Below, in pieces: positions 8,287 through 17,625 of a stretch of 64,000 bases of DNA. Origin of the DNA: a candidate division WOR-3 bacterium. Lineage in GTDB: Bacteria > Hydrothermota > Tepidihabitantia > Tepidihabitantales > Tepidihabitantaceae. The notes below the pieces were generated by a model, which saw nothing but the letters and a program-made list of their open reading frames with translations, made no database searches and was not told the origin of the DNA. Where the stretch lies: positions 448,181-512,180 of the forward strand of contig JABLXZ010000002.1 of NCBI GenBank assembly GCA_013177935.1, read 5' to 3'. Numbering within the stretch: position 1 is the stretch's first letter; each line of letters begins with the position of its first letter. Both the position numbers and the translations under genes were made by a program.

Positions 8287-9501
8287 TTAAGTCTTCCGGT
8301 GTTTTATTAGGACCTTTTCCAGTTTATGCTCCGAGACTTCCTGAACGATAATTTCCAGATTGTTCAGTTCAATGCGGTCCCCGGGCTGGGGTAAGCGTCC
8401 CAGACGGTCCTGAATAAGCGCGGCAAGCCGTTCAAAATAAAAGGCACGAAAGGCGTTGGAAAAGAGCCGGTTGAGGGTGGCGAGGTCAATCTCACCGTCA
8501 ACCAGAAAGGCGTGGTCAGCAATTTTTTGGTAAGGTAGTTCTTCGACAAGGTCAAATTCATCGGTGATTTCGCCGAAAATTGCCTCAAGGATGTCTTCAA
8601 GCGTGACCAAACCGGCGGTCTGTCCAAATTCGTCAACAACGATGGCGATATGGGAGTTTTTCCGCCTCAGCTCATCGAGCAGGGGAAGGAGTTTTTTCAC
8701 TTCCGGGACGAAATAGGGTGTACGGGCAAAAGTTTTAACCGGGGCGTCAGGGTTCGGGGCGGTTATCAGTTCTTTTGCGTAAACGACGCCGGTGATTTGT
8801 TCAAGGTTGTCCCGGAAAATCGGTAACCGGGAAAAGCCACTTTCCCGGCATGCCCGTATTGCTTCTGAAACCGGCGTATGTTCGGCGACAGCAACAATAT
8901 CCTTGCGCGGGGTCATTACTTCTGATACTGTACGACGGTCAAGGTCAACCAGGTTGCGTAAAATTTCCTCTTCGCCGGGCAGAAGCACACCTTTTTCTTT
9001 TCCTAGTTCTATCATCGTATGTAGTTCGTCGTCGGTCAGGGTGGTTTTTTCCTGGGGAAAGGTAGTAAGGAGGGCGTTGAGCCGGTCTAAAAGCTGGGTG
9101 AAAGGTGAAAGGACGAGATAAGTTACTCTGATAATCGGTGCCAAAAGCAGCGCCGACTTTTCCGGGTTGAGACGGGCAATAACTTTGGGTGAGATTTCGC
9201 CAAATACCAGAAGAAGTCCGGTCATTACAACGCCGCCAATGCCAAGGATGGCTGCGGTATTTATTCCGGTGCGGCGGGCAAGGTTGAGTAGAAACAGGGT
9301 GAAAAGAGCGGTGGCGGTGGTGTTGACCATAAGGTTGGCGAGGAGCAGGGTTCCAAGGAGCCGCTGGGGCTGATTAAGCAGATGCTTTAGCTTTGGGGAG
9401 TCGGCGCGCCAGCTGGGGATAGAGAAAAACGCTGCCTCGGAGCCGGAAAAGACCGCGGACAGGATTAGTAAAGCACCGGTGCCGGCAAGGAGGATAAACA
9501 T
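8287..9501 (-). CDS. CorC/HlyC-type CNNM-CBS transporter-like protein
   Basis: A 404-residue paralogue of the neighbouring gene with the full family layout. It has a CNNM membrane domain (residues 1-185, LLAGTGALLILSAVFSGSEAA and VFGEISPKVIARLNPEKSA), a CBS pair (about 200-320; VSEVMTPRKDIVAV, SRLPIFRDN, HIAIVVDEFGQTAGLVTLED) and a C-terminal CorC_HlyC domain (about 335-404; FLVDGEIDLATLNRLF). Proteins of this build take part in Mg2+/Co2+ export or resistance at the inner membrane. It follows ybeY, a combination often seen in bacteria (ybeZ-ybeY-corC), which supports the assignment. No clear ribosome site is seen before ATG 9501. Confidence 0.88.
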   Translation of the reverse strand: MFILLAGTGALLILSAVFSGSEAAFFSIPSWRADSPKLKHLLNQPQRLLGTLLLANLMVNTTATALFTLFLLNLARRTGINTAAILGIGGVVMTGLLLVFGEISPKVIARLNPEKSALLLAPIIRVTYLVLSPFTQLLDRLNALLTTFPQEKTTLTDDELHTMIELGKEKGVLLPGEEEILRNLVDLDRRTVSEVMTPRKDIVAVAEHTPVSEAIRACRESGFSRLPIFRDNLEQITGVVYAKELITAPNPDAPVKTFARTPYFVPEVKKLLPLLDELRRKNSHIAIVVDEFGQTAGLVTLEDILEAIFGEITDEFDLVEELPYQKIADHAFLVDGEIDLATLNRLFSNAFRAFYFERLAALIQDRLGRLPQPGDRIELNNLEIIVQEVSEHKLEKVLIKHRKT

Positions 9502-9514
9502 TGGCGGTGAGAAA

Positions 9515-9913
9515 TCAGTTCAGTTTTTTCATCTGGGCGTGGGAGAGCCCAGCAAGGTGGAGTAAACCGTGTTCCACCAGAGCGAGGAGTTCATCGCGTA
9601 GCCTGATGCCTGCCTGTTTTGCCTGGAGCCGCGCCTGCTCGCGGGAGATGTAGATTTCACCGACAAGTTGGGGGGCGTTTTTCCGACCTGGCACAAGGGG
9701 TGTATCAAGACGGAACGAGAGGACATCGGTTGGCCGGTCTCTTCCCAGGAACTGTCGGTTGAGCCGATGAATATAACGGTTGTTGACAAAGATGATGTTG
9801 ATTTTTCCCTCTGGCATCTTTGTCCCCAGCAAACGGTGGATGTGCCGGATTAGTCTTCTTATCTCTCGCTGAAGAAAAGTGTCTTCAGTGCCGAATATCT
9901 CAACCTGTAACAT
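9515..9913 (-). CDS. ybeY: Endoribonuclease / rRNA maturation factor YbeY
   Basis: YbeY is a zinc metalloendonuclease used in 16S 3'-end maturation and ribosome quality control. The 132-residue protein has [11 protein letters not shown] near residues 60-70, GEIYIS at about 85-90, and the metal motif [11 protein letters not shown] with the three ligands His115, His119 and His125. The last motif residue context is GLSH where many family members have GYDH. The gene overlaps the end of phoH by 14 bases, so it is translationally coupled to it. Confidence 0.9.
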   Translation of the reverse strand: MLQVEIFGTEDTFLQREIRRLIRHIHRLLGTKMPEGKINIIFVNNRYIHRLNRQFLGRDRPTDVLSFRLDTPLVPGRKNAPQLVGEIYISREQARLQAKQAGIRLRDELLALVEHGLLHLAGLSHAQMKKLN

Positions 9914-10937
9914 CGCTTGATGGGTGTGGTTTTTTACCCTGATTCTGGTTGTTTAGTTTGTCGTCTCTTGACTCATAGGCGTGAATAATGCGTGAGACCA
10001 GGGGCGGGCGTACAACATCGCCTTTGTCGAAATATACAATGCTGATGCCGGGGATACCGGTCAAGAGTTTTTCCGCTTCCACCAGACCGGAGGTGTACTG
10101 ATGGGAAAGGTCAATCTGGGTGATGTCACCGGTGACAATCGCCTTGGAGTTCCAGCCCAGCCGGGTGAGAAACATCTTCATCTGGGTTGAGGTGGTGTTC
10201 TGTGCTTCATCAAGGATGATATAGGCGTCGGAAAGGGTTCGGCCGCGCATAAACGCCAGTGGTGCGACTTCAATTACCTCCTGTTCAATCAACCGTTGAG
10301 TGCGTTCCAGTGGTACCATATCAAACAGGGCATCGTAAAGCGGGCGCAGGTAGGGGTCAATCTTTTCCTTGAAGGTTCCGGGTAAATATCCCAGCGATTC
10401 GCCAGCTTCGACTGCGGGTCGGGTGAGGATAAGCCGGCTGCATCGGCCCGAGATGAGCGCTGAGACCGCAGCAGCTACCGCCAGATAGGTTTTACCCGTG
10501 CCGGCTGGACCAATGGCAAACACGATATCGTTGCGGGCAATTTCTTCAAGGTAACGGCGCTGGTTTTCGCCTTTGGGTACGATGGTTTTACGCGGTGTGT
10601 GAATGGTGCCAACTTCGGGAGGTGGGGGGGCAGATTTTACCTCCTCCACAATTTCTTCGACTGATTCCAGCTGGGCACGGCGTTCCGCGCGCAATCTTTT
10701 GACTTCAGCCTCGACCAGTTCCGGTGTGATACGTTCACCGCGGCGACAACGGGCGATAAGGCGGGAGAAAATCTCTTCCAGTTCCTTTTTTTCAGAGCGG
10801 GGTCCAGAAAGACGCAGTAGCCCATCCCGGTAAACAACATAAGACCGGTAAAACCGGGCAAGGGTTGTGAGGTTTATGTCTGCCGGACCGAGGAGTTCAA
10901 CCTGGTCAACATCCTCGGCAGGGATAATGTATCGCAA
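9900..10937 (-). CDS. PhoH-like ATPase (YbeZ type)
   Basis: A 345-residue PhoH family protein. Residues 1-110 form a small N-terminal domain with a charged linker. The ATPase core has Walker A GPAGTGKT at 143-150 and Walker B ILDEAQN at 241-247, plus [10 protein letters not shown]-like motif [12 protein letters not shown]. PhoH/YbeZ proteins are RNA-helicase-like ATPases that partner with YbeY, the next gene. The start is TTG at 10937: an in-frame TAA lies 12 bases upstream and no ATG or GTG start fits. A TTGACC/TAAAAT promoter puts the transcript start only about 3 bases before this TTG. First gene of the phoH-ybeY-CNNM-CNNM-recO unit. Confidence 0.9.
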   Translation of the reverse strand: MRYIIPAEDVDQVELLGPADINLTTLARFYRSYVVYRDGLLRLSGPRSEKKELEEIFSRLIARCRRGERITPELVEAEVKRLRAERRAQLESVEEIVEEVKSAPPPPEVGTIHTPRKTIVPKGENQRRYLEEIARNDIVFAIGPAGTGKTYLAVAAAVSALISGRCSRLILTRPAVEAGESLGYLPGTFKEKIDPYLRPLYDALFDMVPLERTQRLIEQEVIEVAPLAFMRGRTLSDAYIILDEAQNTTSTQMKMFLTRLGWNSKAIVTGDITQIDLSHQYTSGLVEAEKLLTGIPGISIVYFDKGDVVRPPLVSRIIHAYESRDDKLNNQNQGKKPHPSSDVTG

Positions 10938-10946
10938 CCTGAAATA

Positions 10947-10974
10947 ATTTTAGCGGTAAACAAGGCAAGGTCAA
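10947..10974 (-). promoter_or_regulatory. Promoter of the phoH operon (near-leaderless)
   Basis: Minus strand -35 TTGACC (10969-10974), 16-bp spacer, -10 TAAAAT (10947-10952). The expected start near 10940 leaves about 3 bases before the TTG codon. Confidence 0.7.
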
Positions 10975-11452
10975 GGGAACGGCACATTTCTATATATACG
11001 AAAAATCGAGGAAAAGTGACAAAAATTCGTTCCCCCAACAGTCCGGGGGTAATTCCTGGGATAGTCTCTAACACCCTTTTCCCCATTCCCCCTTTTACCA
11101 TCCTTCTTTCTCTATCGAAAACAGTTTTGGCGATGGTGGGGAAGTCTATCTTATTGATAGTCTATTTGGTTATGACCGATGTCCGATAAGATAACCCATC
11201 ATTACGGGTGAGTTGGGTAACATCTTTAACTGTTTCTGACAACCTTTAACGTTCTATTTCCTGTTTTATCTTAGGGGTCGCGTTCAGGTCTGCGGTTCTG
11301 CGTGCTTGGGACGAAGCCAGAACCCGAGTCTGTTCAGTTGGATTCGGGGGTAATCTTATGAGTTTATAACTGTTATGTTGATTGGGGGATGGATTTTTGA
11401 GGTGTATACAGGGTTGTAGCAACATAAGTCGTTCAACAGCCAGGGTTATCTC
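10975..11452. other. Intergenic region without recognised gene
   Basis: About 480 bases between the divergent phoH and 11453 promoters. I find no open frame with coding character, no tRNA-like TPsiC loop and no strong hairpin followed by a T-run. There are only short weak repeats (CCCCC at 11032-11036 facing GGGGG at 11045-11049). It may hold regulatory sites or a small RNA, but nothing can be named. Confidence 0.5.
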
Positions 11453-11480
11453 TTGACATTTATTAGAAGTTAAATATAAT
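11453..11480 (+). promoter_or_regulatory. Promoter of the double-propeller protein gene
   Basis: TTGACA (11453-11458), 16-bp spacer, TATAAT (11475-11480): full consensus in both boxes. The leader of about 60 bases ends with AAAAAGGAGGAAGG before ATG 11547. Confidence 0.9.
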
Positions 11481-11546
11481 TAACTCAGGTTCGGGTTACA
11501 TCCATGGTGAGGCGTAGTTTTTATTTCCAGTAAAAAGGAGGAAGGA

Positions 11547-14483
11547 ATGGCACGGTTTGGTTCTACAGTTCAAGGACAGCAGCGCGACATTAGAATTTTC
11601 ATTGTCCGTGCAGTGGTTCTAACATTTTTTTCAGGTCTATTTTTTCATTTAAATGCCCAGGTTGATACCAACTGGGTAAGACGGTTTACCGGACCGGGCG
11701 CAGCCAGTGATGGTTTTACAGCGCTGGCGGTTGATGCCCGGGGCCAGGTTTATGTTGCCGGTTATGTTACAGACACGCTTACAGGTATCAATATGTTAAC
11801 AATGAAATTCACCGCTGATGGTGTTTTACAGTGGGTTCAGCGCTATAATGGACCAACCGATGGTGTTGATTATGCGTACGGTATAGCGGTAGATTTAAAC
11901 GGTAATGTTTATGTTACGGGATATGCAACAACCAACACCGGTTATGACTACTGCACGATAAAATATGACTCTTTAGGTAACCAGCAATGGGTTAATTTTT
12001 ACAATGGGTTGAGTACCACGACAACACCGACCGATGTTGCGACGGCAATTGCGCTCGACCAACAGGGTAATGTGTATGTGACCGGTTATAGTGAAGGAGC
12101 AGGAACATCCTATGACTACTGCACAATTAAGTACAATCCAAGTGGTGTTCAGCAGTGGGTTGCCCGCTACAACAACAGTTCGGCTAATTCTGTTGACCAG
12201 GCAACCGCAATCGCTGTTGACCAGCAGGGTAATGTTTATGTTACTGGCTACAGCGTGGCGAGTAACTATGATTACCTTACGGTTAAATACAACACATCGG
12301 GAACCCAGCAATGGGTTGCGCGTTACGATGGTGGGAACGGAACCGATTACCCCCGGGCAATCGCGCTGGACCGAATGGGTAATTGTTATGTAACCGGTAA
12401 CAGCTGGGGAGGTGGTAACGCTGACTACGACTATCTTACGGTCAAGTATTCGACCAGCGGTACCCGCGAGTGGGTGGCTCGCTACAACGGCGATGGCAAT
12501 GACAACGATTATGGCTATTCGGTGGCGGTGGACGAAGCAGGTTATGTTCTTGTGACTGGAGCCAGTGATGGGGTTGGAACAAGTAGCGATATTACAACCG
12601 TTAGATACGACCAGAACGGTAATTTAATCTGGTTCCGGCGTTATGACACCACGCAACGCGAAGATGTTGGCCGAAGCGTTGCCCTGGATAACAGCGGTAA
12701 CATCTATGTAACGGGCTATTCCCGTAGAACCAATATCGACTTCTCAACGCTTTCTTACGACCCAAATGGAAACCTGCGCTGGGCGACTTTTTACAATGAC
12801 ATCGGTAATGGTAGTGATTATGCAAATGTAACAAAGGTCGACCGGACCGGTAATGTTCTTGCCGCTGGTTACGGTTATGGCGGTTCTCAAACCGGAACCG
12901 ATGCCGTGGTGATAAAGTACATTCAACCTGATGTCGCAGCGACTGAGATTATTTCACCAGGTGTGAGAGTGGATACGGTGAGTTCGGTGATGCCGGCAGC
13001 GGTTGTTGCCAACTTTGGCAGTGCTCCAACCGATATTAAGGTTTACTTTACAATCCGAAGGCCTGGTGGCTCCCGGCTATTTTACGACAGCGTGCTGGTT
13101 AGTGGGGTTGGTCCGAATGAAACCGCGGTGGTGACATTTGCCGAGTGGCCAAAACCGCATTCGGTTGGTTTTTATGTGGCCAGTTGTTCAACTTATCGTG
13201 CCTTTGACCGGAACCTCAGTAACAATGTACTAACCCGTGATTTTCAGGTTACGGCTGGTCCTTATGGCTGGGCGGAAGTGGCTTCGGTGCCCTTGGCGCC
13301 GTCTGGCCGAGCGGTTAAGGATGGCGGTGCTTTAGCCTACTGTGCCGGGTTCGATCGGATTTATTGTGTAAAGGGAAACAGAACCGGTGATTTCTACTAT
13401 TATCAGCCGACCCAGCAGAACTGGGTGACACTGCCCGTAATTCCCAATGGACCTTCGGGAAAAACTCCGGGCAGGGGTGCTTGCATTGTAAGCGATAACG
13501 ACCGGTATATCTATCTTGTGCGGGGTAATAAGACGCTTGAGTTCTGGCGGTTTGACATTGACAGTACCACCTGGGTGCAGATGGCAAATATCCCGCCCGG
13601 GCCATCAAATAGGGCGGTGAAAGGCGGCGACGATATGGTTTTCGTGCCACAGGAAAATAGTATTTACCTATTAAAGGGCTATCGAAATGAGTTTTACCGC
13701 TATCTGATAGCAACTGACGAGTGGCAGGCGCTGCCTGAGGCACCGCTTTCTTCCCGACCTAAATGGAGCGATGGTTCGTTTTTGGTATTTGACGGCGAAA
13801 ACAGTCTTTATGCCGGTAAGGCTAAGTACAACGAGTTCTGGCGATACGACCGGGTCCTGGGAACCTGGGATACTTTACACCGGCTCAGTTCAATACCTTT
13901 AGTTGGTCGGAGTGGTAAAAGCGTGAAACTTAAGGACGGTGGGTGCGGAGTTTACTACGATGGTAGTATTTATGTGCTCAAAGGGTCCAACTCCTGCGAC
14001 TTCTGGCGTTACGATGTTAGGGGTGACTCCTGGACCGAACTTGACCCGATGCCCGCGGTTGGTTCTACTCAGAAGCGAAAACGGATAAAACGGGGTGGCG
14101 ATATTGTATTCGGGGGCGATGCGCTGTACGCGTTAAAGGGAAACAAAACGGTTGAGTTCTGGCGCTATGCGATTCCGCCCACTGTTTATTCGGGCTTTGC
14201 CGGTGGTCAGGGACATTGCGCAAACCGGGCATTGAGCGGGTTTGTTTGTGCGCCCAATCCGGTGCGCGGGACAAAGGTAAACTTGCTGTTGTCTCCCAAT
14301 ATTGAGGGCAAAGTCAGGGTTAAACTATTTGATGCTGCCGGTAGGGTGCAAATGGACCAGGCGGTGGTTGGAGGCACGCGGCAGATTGGGTTAAACATCA
14401 CCGGATTAAGTGCCGGGGTCTATCTTGTTCAACTGGAGTCCGGGGCGGGCAGGTTTTTGAGCCGTTTGGTAATAGATAAATAA
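11547..14483 (+). CDS. Secreted double beta-propeller protein with T9SS-type sorting tail
   Basis: A 978-residue protein. A basic N-terminus is followed by a signal segment (about residues 22-38, VVLTFFSGLFFHLNA). Residues about 45-455 hold about eight SBBP-type repeats of 50-60 residues with the pattern GNVYVTGYS...YDYxTIKY...QQWVARYNG. Residues about 460-565 are a CARDB/Ig-like domain (VVANFGSAPTDIKVYF). Residues about 575-890 hold about six Kelch-like blades marked by (L/V)KGNxxxxFWRYD. The end is a Por-secretion tail (CAPNPVRGTKVNLLLS, LFDAAGRVQM, SAGVYLVQLESG, SRLVIDK). The gene is a single unit with a consensus promoter, strong ribosome site and terminator, which suggests high expression. 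It shares the SBBP repeat type with the 59492 gene. The likely role is extracellular or surface-bound; binding partners are unknown. Confidence 0.78.
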   Translation: MARFGSTVQGQQRDIRIFIVRAVVLTFFSGLFFHLNAQVDTNWVRRFTGPGAASDGFTALAVDARGQVYVAGYVTDTLTGINMLTMKFTADGVLQWVQRYNGPTDGVDYAYGIAVDLNGNVYVTGYATTNTGYDYCTIKYDSLGNQQWVNFYNGLSTTTTPTDVATAIALDQQGNVYVTGYSEGAGTSYDYCTIKYNPSGVQQWVARYNNSSANSVDQATAIAVDQQGNVYVTGYSVASNYDYLTVKYNTSGTQQWVARYDGGNGTDYPRAIALDRMGNCYVTGNSWGGGNADYDYLTVKYSTSGTREWVARYNGDGNDNDYGYSVAVDEAGYVLVTGASDGVGTSSDITTVRYDQNGNLIWFRRYDTTQREDVGRSVALDNSGNIYVTGYSRRTNIDFSTLSYDPNGNLRWATFYNDIGNGSDYANVTKVDRTGNVLAAGYGYGGSQTGTDAVVIKYIQPDVAATEIISPGVRVDTVSSVMPAAVVANFGSAPTDIKVYFTIRRPGGSRLFYDSVLVSGVGPNETAVVTFAEWPKPHSVGFYVASCSTYRAFDRNLSNNVLTRDFQVTAGPYGWAEVASVPLAPSGRAVKDGGALAYCAGFDRIYCVKGNRTGDFYYYQPTQQNWVTLPVIPNGPSGKTPGRGACIVSDNDRYIYLVRGNKTLEFWRFDIDSTTWVQMANIPPGPSNRAVKGGDDMVFVPQENSIYLLKGYRNEFYRYLIATDEWQALPEAPLSSRPKWSDGSFLVFDGENSLYAGKAKYNEFWRYDRVLGTWDTLHRLSSIPLVGRSGKSVKLKDGGCGVYYDGSIYVLKGSNSCDFWRYDVRGDSWTELDPMPAVGSTQKRKRIKRGGDIVFGGDALYALKGNKTVEFWRYAIPPTVYSGFAGGQGHCANRALSGFVCAPNPVRGTKVNLLLSPNIEGKVRVKLFDAAGRVQMDQAVVGGTRQIGLNITGLSAGVYLVQLESGAGRFLSRLVIDK

Positions 14484-14500
14484 AAAACGCTAAGTTAAAG

Positions 14501-14533
14501 TCGGGGTATGTTTGACGCATACCCCGATTTTTT
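14501..14533 (+). terminator. Rho-independent terminator
   Basis: Perfect 10-bp stem TCGGGGTATG / CATACCCCGA (14501-14510, 14518-14527) with a 7-base loop and a run of six T. Confidence 0.88.
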
Positions 14534-14576
14534 AGTTAAAGGTAAAGGTTTCGGTCCGGGTTTAGAAGGACACAAT

Positions 14577-14604
14577 TTGACTTTTGCCCTTTAAAAAGTA
14601 TCCT
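14577..14604 (+). promoter_or_regulatory. Possible promoter of the P5C dehydrogenase operon
   Basis: TTGACT (14577-14582), 16-bp spacer, TATCCT (14599-14604, 4 of 6). It is the best match upstream of the ribosome site CAGGAGG before ATG 14685. Confidence 0.45.
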
Positions 14605-14684
14605 TCAATAAGGGGGAAGTTCGGGGTAAAAAGAAATGTTAACTGTTTTTAGGTAATTAAGTTTTCAAAAATCAGGAGGATAAT

Positions 14685-16229
14685 ATGTTACCAGAGTTTA
14701 AGAATGAACCCTATCTTGATTTTTCGGTGCCGGAGAATGTTGAAAAGATGCAAAAGGCGATTAAGGCACTGAAAGAAAAGTCAGATGCTGAGTACGAGAT
14801 AATTATCGGCGGCAAACGGTTGAAGACAAAGGAGAAGTTTCAATCCTTCAATCCTTCAGATAAGAGTCCGGTTGGGACTTTTCAACAGGCAACAATAAAA
14901 GAGGGTGAAGCGGCGCTCAAAGCAGCGTGGCAGGCGTTTGAGGAGTGGCGATTTGTGCCAGCGATTGAGCGGGCTTCCATCTTCTTGCGGGCAGCAAGGA
15001 TAATGCGACAGCGCCGGTTTGAGTTTGATGCGGCAATGGTTCTTGAAGTAGGCAAGAACTGGCTGGAGGCGGATGCCGATTTTGCTGAAGCGATTGATTT
15101 CCTCGAGTTTTACAGCCGTGAGGCGATAAGGTATGATGCGCCCTGTGGCGTGACACCTTATCCGGGTGAAATTCAGGAGGTACGCTACATTCCGCTTGGT
15201 GTGGGTGTGGTTATTCCGCCCTGGAATTTCCCCTGTGCGATTATGGCAGGGATGACAACCGCAGCGGCAGTTAGTGGCAATACGGTGATTTTGAAGCCGG
15301 CGTCGGATGCGCCGCTGATTGCCGCTTTGTTTATGGAGTGCCTGGAAGAAGCCGGCCTACCAGCCGGGGTTGTAAACTTTGTTACCGGTCCTGGCTCCAC
15401 AGTAGGAAATTACCTTGTGGAACATCCGAAAACCCGTTTTATCTCCTTTACCGGTTCAAAAGATGTAGGGTTAAGGATTGTTGAAGCGGCAGGCAAAATT
15501 GTTCCCGGTCAGATATGGATAAAGCGGGTGGTAGCAGAGATGGGTGGTAAGGACTGCATCATCGTGGACTCTGAGGCGGACCTGAACAGTGCGGTTGAAG
15601 GTGTCGTGGTCTCGGCTTTTGGTTATCAGGGGCAGAAATGCTCAGCCTGCTCAAGGCTGATTCTCGATGCCAAAATCCACGACGAGTTTCTGGATATGCT
15701 AATACCGCGGATAAAGAAAATTAAAGTTGGCCCGGTTGAGCAGCCCGAGAACTGGATGGGTCCCGTGATAAATCAAGGTGCGTTCCAGAAGATTATGGAA
15801 TATATCGCTCTGGGTAAAAAGGAAGGCAAACTGGTCTGTGGTGGTAAAGGTGATGACCACGATGGGTATTTTATCCAGCCAACAGTTTTTTCCGATGTTA
15901 AGCGTTCTGCCCGGATTGCCCAGGAGGAGATATTTGGACCGGTTCTGGCGGTAATTAAGGCACGCAACTTTGCCGATGCGCTGGACATTGCCAACTCCAC
16001 CGAATACGGCTTAACCGGCGCCCTCTACACTCGCAACCGGGAAAAGATTTTGCGGGCGAAGCGGGAGTTCCATGTTGGGAACCTTTACTTCAACCGAAAG
16101 TGCACCGGTGCCTTGGTTGATGTGCAGCCGTTTGGCGGCTTTAATATGTCGGGTACAGACTCGAAAGCCGGCGGCAGGGATTATCTACTGCTTTTCCTCC
16201 AGGCGAAGTCAATGACCGAACGGTTTTAA
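14685..16229 (+). CDS. L-glutamate gamma-semialdehyde (1-pyrroline-5-carboxylate) dehydrogenase
   Basis: A 514-residue NAD(P)-dependent aldehyde dehydrogenase of the RocA/PruA type, which oxidises glutamate semialdehyde to glutamate in proline catabolism. Visible motifs are IPPWNFP at 177-183, FTGSKDVGLRI near 255-265, the general-base glutamate in AEMGGKD (Glu285) and the catalytic cysteine in GQKCSACSR (Cys319). Also seen are EEIFGPVLAV and the P5CDH-typical C-terminus GGFNMSGTDSKAGG with YLLLFLQAKSM. The C-terminal signature separates it from other aldehyde dehydrogenases. ATG 14685 follows CAGGAGG. No proline dehydrogenase gene is nearby; the next gene is the cDPG-synthetase-like GTPase. 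Confidence 0.88.
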   Translation: MLPEFKNEPYLDFSVPENVEKMQKAIKALKEKSDAEYEIIIGGKRLKTKEKFQSFNPSDKSPVGTFQQATIKEGEAALKAAWQAFEEWRFVPAIERASIFLRAARIMRQRRFEFDAAMVLEVGKNWLEADADFAEAIDFLEFYSREAIRYDAPCGVTPYPGEIQEVRYIPLGVGVVIPPWNFPCAIMAGMTTAAAVSGNTVILKPASDAPLIAALFMECLEEAGLPAGVVNFVTGPGSTVGNYLVEHPKTRFISFTGSKDVGLRIVEAAGKIVPGQIWIKRVVAEMGGKDCIIVDSEADLNSAVEGVVVSAFGYQGQKCSACSRLILDAKIHDEFLDMLIPRIKKIKVGPVEQPENWMGPVINQGAFQKIMEYIALGKKEGKLVCGGKGDDHDGYFIQPTVFSDVKRSARIAQEEIFGPVLAVIKARNFADALDIANSTEYGLTGALYTRNREKILRAKREFHVGNLYFNRKCTGALVDVQPFGGFNMSGTDSKAGGRDYLLLFLQAKSMTERF

Positions 16230-16275
16230 GGGTAAAAGATTATGCGGTTAACCTGTAAAATGAAAAGGAGTAACA

Positions 16276-17625
16276 ATGGCTAAACGAACGCGGGTAATAA
16301 TAATGGGTGCTGCCGGGATGGATTACCATGTTTTCAATATGTTCTTCCGGGACCGCGAGGAGTTTGAGGTGGTGGGTTTTACGATGGCGGCAGAGCAGAA
16401 TTTGGGCACGGTTGGCAAGTTGCGGACCTACCCGCCGGTTCTTGCGGGAAAACTTTATCCTCAGGGGATTCCAACATACTATGAGCGGGAGCTGCCGGAG
16501 TTGATTAAAAAATTTGAGGTTGACCAGGTGGTTTTTGCCTACTCTGATGTCAAGCACGAGTTTGTGATGCATCGGGCTTCTGAGGCGTTAGCCGCGGGTG
16601 CTCAGTTTTTGCTTTTGCCGCCCCGGGTGCTGCAGATTCGGGCAACAAAGCCGGTGATTGCGGTTTGCGCGGTGCGCACCGGCTGCGGTAAATCGCAAAC
16701 TTCGCGCCGGGTTTATGAGATTTTGAAGAAGATGGGGTTGCGGGTTGTGGCGATACGGGAGCCAATGCCCTACGGTGAACTGGAAAAACAGGTCTGGCAG
16801 CGGTTTGCCAGTTACGAGGACTTGGACCGTGCTGGTGTAACGATTGAGGAGCGTGAGGAGTATGAGCCTTACATTGAGCAGGGGATGGTGATTTATGCCG
16901 GTTGCGACTATCAGGAGATTTTGAAGCATGCCGAGGCTGAGGCGGATGTTGTTGTCTGGGATGGTGGTAACAACGAGATTTCCTTTTATGTGCCGGACCT
17001 TTTGATTGTGCTAACCGACCCCTTGCGTGCCGACCATACGGTGATATACCATCCCGGTGAGGTCAACCTGTTGATGGCGGATGTGGTTGTTATCAACAAA
17101 GAAGATTCGGCAAAACCGGAAACGATCGCCCGCTTAAAGGAGTTCATTCGAACGCGCAACGCGCGAGCGGTAATCGTCGATGCCGATTCGCCGTTGATGG
17201 TTGAGGACCCGGACCGAATCAGGCATAAGCGGGTTCTGGTAATTGAGGATGGACCGACGGTGACGCACGGCGAGATGCCCTACGGTGCGGGCAGGATTGC
17301 GGCGGAACGGCTTGGAGCAAAGGAGATTATCGACCCGAAGCCTTATGCCCGGGGCAGTCTGGCTGAGGAGTTGAAGAGGAGTACCCATCTTGACCGGGTT
17401 CTACCGGCGATGGGCTATTCAGTTGAACAGTTGCGAGAACTGGAAGAGGCGGTAAACCGTGCCCCATGCGATTTGGTCATAAGCGGAACACCGATTGACC
17501 TGAGCCGGCTTTTGAAGACCAATAAACCGATTGTTCGGGTTCGGTATCGGTTGCAGGAAAAGTCTCAGCCTGACCTTGAGAGATTGATTACCGAACGGCT
17601 TCGGCAGTTGAATATTCAGGTGTGA
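16276..17625 (+). CDS. Cyclic 2,3-diphosphoglycerate synthetase-like P-loop protein
   Basis: A 449-residue protein resembling the family annotated as cyclic 2,3-diphosphoglycerate synthetase. Residues 1-125 form a Rossmann-like domain (RVIIMGAAGMDYHVFN near the start). The P-loop domain starts about residue 127 with AVRTGCGKSQTSR (GCGKS about 136-140). Later motifs are VVVWDGGNNEISF and VVVINKEDSAKPET, which resembles a base-recognition NKxD motif. True cDPG synthesis is known from methanogens, where the product is a thermoprotectant; bacterial homologues are mostly uncharacterised, so the reaction here is inferred. ATG follows AAAAGGAG. The stop overlaps the GTG of pheS by 4 bases (GTGA), so both are in one operon. 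Confidence 0.7.
   Translation: MAKRTRVIIMGAAGMDYHVFNMFFRDREEFEVVGFTMAAEQNLGTVGKLRTYPPVLAGKLYPQGIPTYYERELPELIKKFEVDQVVFAYSDVKHEFVMHRASEALAAGAQFLLLPPRVLQIRATKPVIAVCAVRTGCGKSQTSRRVYEILKKMGLRVVAIREPMPYGELEKQVWQRFASYEDLDRAGVTIEEREEYEPYIEQGMVIYAGCDYQEILKHAEAEADVVVWDGGNNEISFYVPDLLIVLTDPLRADHTVIYHPGEVNLLMADVVVINKEDSAKPETIARLKEFIRTRNARAVIVDADSPLMVEDPDRIRHKRVLVIEDGPTVTHGEMPYGAGRIAAERLGAKEIIDPKPYARGSLAEELKRSTHLDRVLPAMGYSVEQLRELEEAVNRAPCDLVISGTPIDLSRLLKTNKPIVRVRYRLQEKSQPDLERLITERLRQLNIQV

Noticed and set aside
11740-12930. Repeated DNA units that could suggest a CRISPR or satellite array
   Set aside because: They encode in-frame 50-60 residue SBBP protein repeats with diverged codons and do not form identical spaced DNA repeats.
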